From Micromonospora sp. CCTCC AA 2012012 (GTDB taxonomy: Bacteria; Actinomycetota; Actinomycetes; Mycobacteriales; Micromonosporaceae), in assembly GCF_040499845.1 (NCBI RefSeq), contig NZ_CP159342.1:6014001-6078000 (forward strand): DNA of 64,000 nucleotides. The letters are read 5' to 3'. Both the position numbers and the translations under genes were made by a program. The notes under the pieces are model-generated. The model was not told where the DNA came from. It made no database searches and saw nothing but the letters and a program-made list of their open reading frames with translations. This document shows positions 59,660 to 64,000 of this stretch, piece after piece; the first letter of the stretch is position 1, and each line of letters starts with the position of its first letter.

Positions 59660-60416
59660 CCCGACGGCCAACGGCCTCGTCGGCCTGCCGGACCGCTCCC
59701 GTGCGGCCGGATACCGTTCGCGCCGCTGCGTGGGAGGCTTCCGCCCGGCGGGCGGCGGTGCGCGGGTCCGCTGGCTCCGGGCTGTTCCGCGCGGCCCTGA
59801 CCAGGACGATCCTCGGCGTCGGCCCCAAGGTCACTTGTCGGCTGCGCCGGCTAAGGCGGCCGGCCGGCATCCGCGAAGTCCCGATCGTCGACCGGGCCTG
59901 CGGTGACCGGGGTGCTCGGCGCGGCGTGCGCAGCGGCAGTGCGGTCGGCGGCGGCCGAGGCGATCGGCCGACCCGGAGTCGCGACGAGCACGACGCCGGT
60001 TCGGTGCGACGCTACGAGTCTGATGTCGTAGATGAATCGGTCGGGCCCGGTCCGTCGGGGCGAGGTCCGTCTTCGGCCGGGGCGGTCAGGTCGGATCTGC
60101 CCGGGCGTTTGGCCCCAGCCGGCGGGCGTGGCCGGCGCGCAGCTTCGTTGACGGCGCGATTCATCTACGACATCAAACCTGTAGGCGTCTTGCCGGGCCA
60201 GGGGTGAGGGGGCGAACCTGGTTCGGGGTCGGCCCTGGCGTGCCCGGCCGGGTGGGCTGGCCGGGTGGCCGGGCCGCCAGGTGAGGGGCCGGGCAGGCGC
60301 ACCTGGGTCGGGGCCGGTCTTCGGGGGCGGGTCGGCTGGCCGAGGCGCTGGCCTGCCGCGTGGTGGACCGCTTCGTCGGCGCGGGTGCGGGCGGTGGACG
60401 GTGGCGGGGCGGTGGC
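59660..60416. other. 757-bp region without a convincing gene
   Basis: Open frames here (such as 59701-60207 on the plus strand) have Arg/Gly/Pro composition typical of off-frame GC-rich DNA and no recognisable domain, and the region is unlike the tight coding around it. It contains the 19-bp inverted repeat described separately, and from about 60200 on G-rich imperfect direct repeats (ACCTGGTTCGGGGTCGG and ACCTGGGTCGGGGCCGG). It may be a decayed gene, a small-element remnant, or regulatory DNA. Confidence 0.5.
60021..60175. repeat. Perfect 19-bp inverted repeat, arms 117 bp apart
   Basis: TGATGTCGTAGATGAATCG at 60021-60039 and its exact complement CGATTCATCTACGACATCA at 60157-60175. The arms are AT-richer (about 42 % GC) than the DNA around them. 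No obvious target-site duplication, and no transposase frame in the 117 bp between. It fits a miniature transposable element, a paired regulatory site, or a long-range RNA stem. Confidence 0.7.
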
Positions 60417-60980
60417 ATGCTTGCCGACATGGACGGGCGGGACGGCATGCGGGCGGCCGACGCGGACCGGCAGGAGACGGCGGAACGGCTCCGGGTCGCG
60501 CTGGAGGAGGGCCGGATCGACCTCTACGAGTACGACGAGCGGCTCCAGCGGGCGTACGGGGCGAAGACCTACGGCGAGCTGGCCGGGGTGCTGGCGGACC
60601 TGCCCGGCCCCGCTCCCGTGGAGCGCTCCGGGGTGGTGCCCCGGCAGCCCGAGGCCGAGCCGGCGGTGAGCGGGGTCACGCCCCATCCGGTGGTGTCGGC
60701 CGGGGGCGGTACGACGGCCGGGTGGCTGGTCGAGGCCTGGCTGCCGTGGCTTCGGGTGGCCGCGATCCTGACCGCGATCTGGTTGTTCAGCTCGCTCGGC
60801 AGCCGGCACCTCGCGTACTTCTGGCCGATCTGGGCGCTCGGGCCGTGGGGTGCGGTGCTCCTGTTCCGGACCGCCGGCGGGCTGGCCACCGGGGCTCCGG
60901 GGCGGGACGCCGAGCGGCGGGCGCGGCGCCGTGCCGAACGACACGAGCGTCGCCGGGCCCGGCGGTCGGGCCGGCGGTAG
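60417..60980 (+). CDS. DUF1707 domain membrane protein
   Basis: The product is 187 aa from the ATG at 60417; the ATG at 60429 (MDGRDGMRAADADRQ) is another candidate. MRAADADRQETAERLRVALE and EGRIDLYEYDERLQRAYGAK, TYGELAGVLADLPG form the DUF1707 domain, a short helical unit of unknown function found in actinobacteria. Then a linker and two membrane helices (LPWLRVAAILTAIWLFSSLG and YFWPIWALGPWGAVLLF), and a basic tail of Arg and Ala. Orphan between the map region and infA. Confidence 0.82.
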   Translation: MLADMDGRDGMRAADADRQETAERLRVALEEGRIDLYEYDERLQRAYGAKTYGELAGVLADLPGPAPVERSGVVPRQPEAEPAVSGVTPHPVVSAGGGTTAGWLVEAWLPWLRVAAILTAIWLFSSLGSRHLAYFWPIWALGPWGAVLLFRTAGGLATGAPGRDAERRARRRAERHERRRARRSGRR

Positions 60981-61075
60981 CGCCGGACCGGGCACGAGCG
61001 GTCGGGGGTGGCGCGGGTGACAGCGGTACGGTTGCCGCGGCACCGCCACCTGCTGGCCGTCCGGGTGTCCGTTTT

Positions 61076-61099
61076 ACCCGGCCGGATGACCGGCCGGGT
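61076..61099. terminator. 10-bp perfect hairpin downstream of the DUF1707 gene
   Basis: ACCCGGCCGG (61076-61085), loop ATGA, complement CCGGCCGGGT (61090-61099). The preceding GTTTT gives a T tract for transcription from the other strand. It lies between the DUF1707 gene and the infA promoter. Confidence 0.6.
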
Positions 61100-61106
61100 G
61101 GCCGGT

Positions 61107-61136
61107 TTGGCGACGGCGCGCAGGCGGGCGTACACT
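61107..61136 (+). promoter_or_regulatory. Putative infA promoter
   Basis: TTGGCG (61107-61112) and TACACT (61131-61136) with an 18-base spacer, 155 bases before the infA ATG. Confidence 0.5.
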
Positions 61137-61290
61137 TTCTGATCGGCGCACAGCGTCCACTCCGGCATGCCCACCCTGCGCTTCGGTGGGAGTCGGAGCC
61201 GCGGCTGGCTCGAGCCATCTGATCTTGATCAGGGCTCGTGTAAGACGTTGTGGGCCGTCCGGAGTAACCGACGTCAGGACAGCGGAGGAC

Positions 61291-61512
61291 ATGCCGAAAA
61301 AAGACGGAGCCATCGAGATCGAGGGTCGGGTCATCGAGCCCCTGCCGAACGCCATGTTCCGGGTGGAGCTCGCGAACGGTCACAAGGTGCTGGCTCACAT
61401 CAGTGGCAAGATGCGGCAGCACTACATCCGCATCCTGCCGGAGGACCGTGTCGTCGTCGAACTCTCGCCGTACGACCTGACCCGCGGGCGCATCGTCTAC
61501 CGCTACAAGTAA
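61291..61512 (+). CDS. infA: Translation initiation factor IF-1
   Basis: Predicted protein of 73 aa, standard. [40 protein letters not shown] and [20 protein letters not shown]: an S1-type OB fold. IF-1 sits in the A site during initiation. Preceded by GGAGGAC. It heads the operon infA-rpmJ-rpsM-rpsK-rpsD-rpoA. Confidence 0.98.
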   Translation: MPKKDGAIEIEGRVIEPLPNAMFRVELANGHKVLAHISGKMRQHYIRILPEDRVVVELSPYDLTRGRIVYRYK

Positions 61513-61603
61513 TCCTGACGACGGCCGGGAAGTCCCCGTGTCCGTCTTCGACGTCCGGCGTCGCGCCTGCGCGCCTCCGGGCCAGATGGGAAGTAAGGCA
61601 ACC

Positions 61604-61717
61604 GTGAAGGTCAAGCCGAGCGTCAAGAGGATCTGCAACAAGTGCCGGGTCATTCGCCGGCACGGCCGGGTCATGGTCATCTGCACCGACCCGCGCCACA
61701 AGCAGCGCCAGGGCTGA
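61604..61717 (+). CDS. rpmJ: 50S ribosomal protein L36
   Basis: Predicted protein of 37 aa from a [23 protein letters not shown], then [17 protein letters not shown]. The zinc form with Cys 11, 14, 27 and His 32. A spacer of 91 bases separates it from infA. Confidence 0.96.
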   Translation: MKVKPSVKRICNKCRVIRRHGRVMVICTDPRHKQRQG

Positions 61718-61979
61718 ACCAGTCCCACCGGTCGTGAACGGCCGGTCGGATCGGCCCGGGTGTCGTAGATCCCGAAACACATCACCAAGCTCGTTCCAGC
61801 CACGAGCGGTACGCAGCGCGTACTCAATCGTGGTTGACCCCCGGTCGGAGGCCGGGGCCCGCTCGGGCAGCGACCGATCCCGGTCGCCGGCGCTGATCGC
61901 GTCGGAAGGACGGGACGGTCGGTAGCGGGGTGGGACGGGTCCACACCTCCGCCACACATCACGAGGAGTACGCCCGCAC
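61718..61979 (+). promoter_or_regulatory. Structured 262-base gap before rpsM
   Basis: CCACGA (61800-61805) pairs with TCGTGG (61828-61833), enclosing GTACGC-AGC-GCGTAC (61809-61823), so a branched or stacked hairpin can form. CCCCGG...GCCGGGG follows further on, and GAGGAG precedes the ATG. This is unusually long for a gap inside this operon and may hold an internal promoter or a ribosomal-protein binding site. Confidence 0.45.
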
Positions 61980-62360
61980 ATGGCACGTCTAGTCGGCGTC
62001 GACCTCCCCCGCGAGAAGCGGATGGAGATCGCGCTCACCTACATCTTCGGGGTCGGTCGTACCCGTGCCCTGGAGACGCTCGCTGCGACCGGCATCTCGC
62101 CGGACAAGCGGGTCCGGGACCTCACGGACGAGGAGCTGGTCCAGCTCCGGAACCACATCGAGGGCAACTACAAGGTTGAAGGCGACCTGCGCCGCGAGGT
62201 CGCTGCTGACATCCGCCGCAAGGTCGAGATCGGCTGCTACGCCGGCATCCGGCACCGCCGCGGTCTGCCGGTGCGCGGTCAGCGCACCAAGACCAACGCG
62301 CGTACCCGTAAGGGCCCGAAGCGGACCGTGGCCGGCAAGAAGAAGCCCGGCAAGAAGTAA
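61980..62360 (+). CDS. rpsM: 30S ribosomal protein S13
   Basis: Predicted protein of 126 aa. [40 protein letters not shown] and [20 protein letters not shown] with a basic tail [18 protein letters not shown]13 contacts P-site tRNA and forms a bridge with the 50S head. rpsK starts 18 bases later. Confidence 0.97.
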   Translation: MARLVGVDLPREKRMEIALTYIFGVGRTRALETLAATGISPDKRVRDLTDEELVQLRNHIEGNYKVEGDLRREVAADIRRKVEIGCYAGIRHRRGLPVRGQRTKTNARTRKGPKRTVAGKKKPGKK

Positions 62361-62378
62361 TAGGAGCGCAGAAGACTT

Positions 62379-62786
62379 ATGCCACCGAAGGCTCGTGCCG
62401 GAGCCGCCGTCAAGAAGGTCCGGCGCAAGGAACGCAAGAACGTCGCCCACGGGCAGGCGCACATCAAGAGCACCTTCAACAACACCATCGTGTCGATCAC
62501 CGACCCGACCGGTGCGGTCATCTCCTGGGCCTCGTCCGGCCAGGTGGGCTTCAAGGGCTCCCGCAAGTCGACTCCGTTCGCCGCGCAGCTGGCCGCCGAG
62601 GCCGCCGCGCGTCGGGCCATGGAGCACGGCATGCGGAAGGTCGACGTGTTCGTCAAGGGCCCCGGCTCCGGCCGGGAGACCGCCATCCGTTCGCTGCAGG
62701 CCGCCGGGCTGGAGGTCGGGCAGATCTCCGACGTCACGCCGCAGCCGCACAACGGATGCCGTCCGCCCAAGCGTCGCCGGGTCTGA
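62379..62786 (+). CDS. rpsK: 30S ribosomal protein S11
   Basis: Predicted protein of 135 aa. [40 protein letters not shown] and [20 protein letters not shown] then [14 protein letters not shown]11 is in the platform and near the E site. 13 bases to rpsD. Confidence 0.97.
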   Translation: MPPKARAGAAVKKVRRKERKNVAHGQAHIKSTFNNTIVSITDPTGAVISWASSGQVGFKGSRKSTPFAAQLAAEAAARRAMEHGMRKVDVFVKGPGSGRETAIRSLQAAGLEVGQISDVTPQPHNGCRPPKRRRV

Positions 62787-62799
62787 GAGGTAGAGAGAG

Positions 62800-63426
62800 A
62801 TGGCTCGTTACACCGGTGCTGACTGCCGCCGTTGCCGGCGGGAGAAGATGAAGCTGTTCCTCAAGGGCAGCAAGTGCGATGGTCCGAAGTGCCCGTTCGA
62901 GTCCCGGCCGTTCCCGCCCGGGCAGCACGGCCGCGGCCGCACCAAGGAGACGGAGTACCTGCTCCAGCTCCGGGAGAAGCAGAAGGCCCGTCGTGTCTAC
63001 GGCGTGCTGGAGAAGCAGTTCCGCGGCTACTACGAAGAGGCCGTGAACAAGAAGGCCAAGACGGGTGAGGTTCTGCTGCAGATCCTCGAGTCGCGGCTGG
63101 ACAACGTGGTCTACCGGGCCGGCTACGCCAAGTCCCGGGACATGGCCCGCCAGCTGGTCAAGCACGGTCACTTCACGGTGAACGGCAAGAAGGTCGACAT
63201 CCCGTCGTACCGCGTCAAGGAGCACGACATCATCGAGGTCCGGGGCAAGAGCAAGGAGCTCACCCCGTTCATCGTGGCGGCGGCCGAGGCCGGCTCCAAG
63301 ACCGTTCCGGCGTGGCTCGAGGCCATCCCCAGCCAGATGAAGGTTCTCGTGCACTCGCTCCCGGCCCGCCAGGTGATCGACACCCAGGTCCAGGAGCAGC
63401 TGATCGTCGAGCTCTACTCCAAGTAA
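62800..63426 (+). CDS. rpsD: 30S ribosomal protein S4, zinc-binding form
   Basis: Predicted protein of 208 aa. The N-terminal zinc site uses the Cys of [18 protein letters not shown] and [45 protein letters not shown] is the S4 RNA-binding domain. S4 starts 30S assembly and can regulate the alpha operon. GAGAGAG lies before the ATG. rpoA follows after 96 bases. Confidence 0.97.
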   Translation: MARYTGADCRRCRREKMKLFLKGSKCDGPKCPFESRPFPPGQHGRGRTKETEYLLQLREKQKARRVYGVLEKQFRGYYEEAVNKKAKTGEVLLQILESRLDNVVYRAGYAKSRDMARQLVKHGHFTVNGKKVDIPSYRVKEHDIIEVRGKSKELTPFIVAAAEAGSKTVPAWLEAIPSQMKVLVHSLPARQVIDTQVQEQLIVELYSK

Positions 63427-63522
63427 GGGCTCGTTGCGGTGGTCCGCCCTCCGGGGCGGGCCACCGGAACAGTTTGTGTCGTGGGCGTCAAATAGCGGGC
63501 GCCCCGGAAGAGAAGAGAAGAA

Positions 63523-64000
63523 ATGCTCATCAGCCAGCGACCGTCTCTCTCCGAAGAGTCGATCAACGAGACCCGCTCCCGGTTCACCATCGAGCCGCTG
63601 GAGCCGGGCTTCGGCTACACCCTGGGCAACTCGCTGCGGCGTACGCTGCTGTCGTCCATCCCGGGTGCGGCGGTCACCTCGATCAAGATCGACGGTGTCC
63701 TGCACGAGTTCACCACCATCCCCGGTGTCAAGGAGGACGTGGTCGAGCTCGTCATGAACATCAAGGAGCTCTGCGTCAGCTCCGAGCACGACGAGCCGGT
63801 CAGCATGTACCTGCGCAAGCAGGGCCCGGGCGACGTGACCGCCGGTGACATCCAGCCCCCGGCCGGTGTCTCGGTGCACAACCCGGACCTGAAGCTCGCC
63901 ACCCTGAACGGCAAGGGCCGGCTCGACATGGAGCTGACCGTCGAGCGGGGTCGTGGCTACGTCACGGCGGCGCAGAACAAGCAGGCCGGCGCCGAGATCG
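63523..64000 (+). CDS. rpoA: DNA-directed RNA polymerase subunit alpha (3' truncated by window)
   Basis: The first 159 residues are in the window; the usual total is about 340. [40 protein letters not shown] (the core dimer motif TLGNSLRR), [40 protein letters not shown]. The C-terminal domain that touches UP elements and activators lies outside. AGAGAAG precedes the ATG. Confidence 0.97.
   Translation, partial: MLISQRPSLSEESINETRSRFTIEPLEPGFGYTLGNSLRRTLLSSIPGAAVTSIKIDGVLHEFTTIPGVKEDVVELVMNIKELCVSSEHDEPVSMYLRKQGPGDVTAGDIQPPAGVSVHNPDLKLATLNGKGRLDMELTVERGRGYVTAAQNKQAGAEI

Larger units (their letters stand above)
60981..61290 (+). other. Intergenic region upstream of infA (310 bp)
   Basis: It contains the hairpin 61076-61099, a promoter candidate 61107-61136, and a 14-bp palindrome CTGATCTTGATCAG at 61219-61232 that lies in the infA leader and could be an operator. 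The ribosome site is GGAGGAC just before the ATG. No gene seen. Confidence 0.6.

Noticed and set aside
59701..60207. 168-aa frame after map
   Set aside because: Composition like off-frame DNA, no domain and no ribosome site; it also runs across the inverted repeat. Kept as gene-poor region instead.

Overview
The window is chromosomal DNA from a high-GC actinobacterium, most likely Micromonosporaceae (Micromonospora-like). This rests on the very GC-rich third codon positions, many GTG/TTG starts, rpmG-hadAB-tRNA(Trp)-secE-nusG-rplK-rplA in the order also known from mycobacteria, an RpoB of 1143 aa and an RpoC of 1296 aa. The genus is an inference from gene order and protein style, since no search was possible. 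Nearly all of the second half is conserved core genome.

Layout. (1) 1-3580: the 3' end of a PLP-dependent lyase gene of the sphingosine-1-phosphate lyase type, a small exported protein built of 20-residue Gly/Pro repeats behind an AT-rich patch, and a SigE-type ECF sigma factor with an overlapping membrane-anchored partner on the minus strand. (2) 3709-17221: a reduced complex I cluster, nuoB, C, H, I, J, K, L, M, N. It lacks nuoA, D, E, F and G and is split by two islands: a DUF2252 kinase-like gene with a glucose-dehydrogenase-like gene, and a glutathionyl-hydroquinone-reductase-like gene with a SnoaL-like gene and a Uma2-like nuclease gene. (3) 17362-24256: HtpX protease, MFS exporter, a 31-aa membrane peptide, YajQ, tRNA-Tyr, an OsmC-like protein, and a GAF-GGDEF-EAL membrane protein preceded by a 50-aa membrane peptide and a leader that can fold as a pseudoknot.

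(4) 24364-31915: tRNA-Thr, tRNA-Met, rpmG, hadA/hadB-like hot-dog dehydratase genes, tRNA-Trp, secE, nusG, rplK, rplA, an inserted two-gene ABC transporter, then rplJ-rplL behind a good promoter and an attenuator-like leader. (5) 32242-39847: rpoB and rpoC with their own promoter and a strong terminator. (6) 39906-41517: two small DUF4190-like membrane proteins, one with a long Pro/Gly/Tyr repeat tail. (7) 41711-46482: the str operon (rpsL, rpsG, fusA, tuf). (8) 46836-56502: the S10 and spc ribosomal protein genes in one run from rpsJ to rplO, closed by a 20-bp terminator. (9) 56735-59659: secY, adk, map. (10) 59660-61290: a 757-bp gene-poor stretch carrying a perfect 19-bp inverted repeat, then a DUF1707 membrane protein. 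(11) 61291-64000: infA, rpmJ, rpsM, rpsK, rpsD and the start of rpoA.

The core genes together make the transcription and translation machinery and the Sec export channel. Several units have long structured 5' leaders (rplJ, rpoB, rpsL, rpsJ, rpsM, map), where autoregulation would be expected. I found no phage, insertion sequence, CRISPR array or antibiotic cluster. The least ordinary items are the Gly/Pro repeat protein, the reduced and split nuo cluster, the pseudoknot-like leader upstream of the c-di-GMP gene, and the 19-bp inverted repeat downstream of map.
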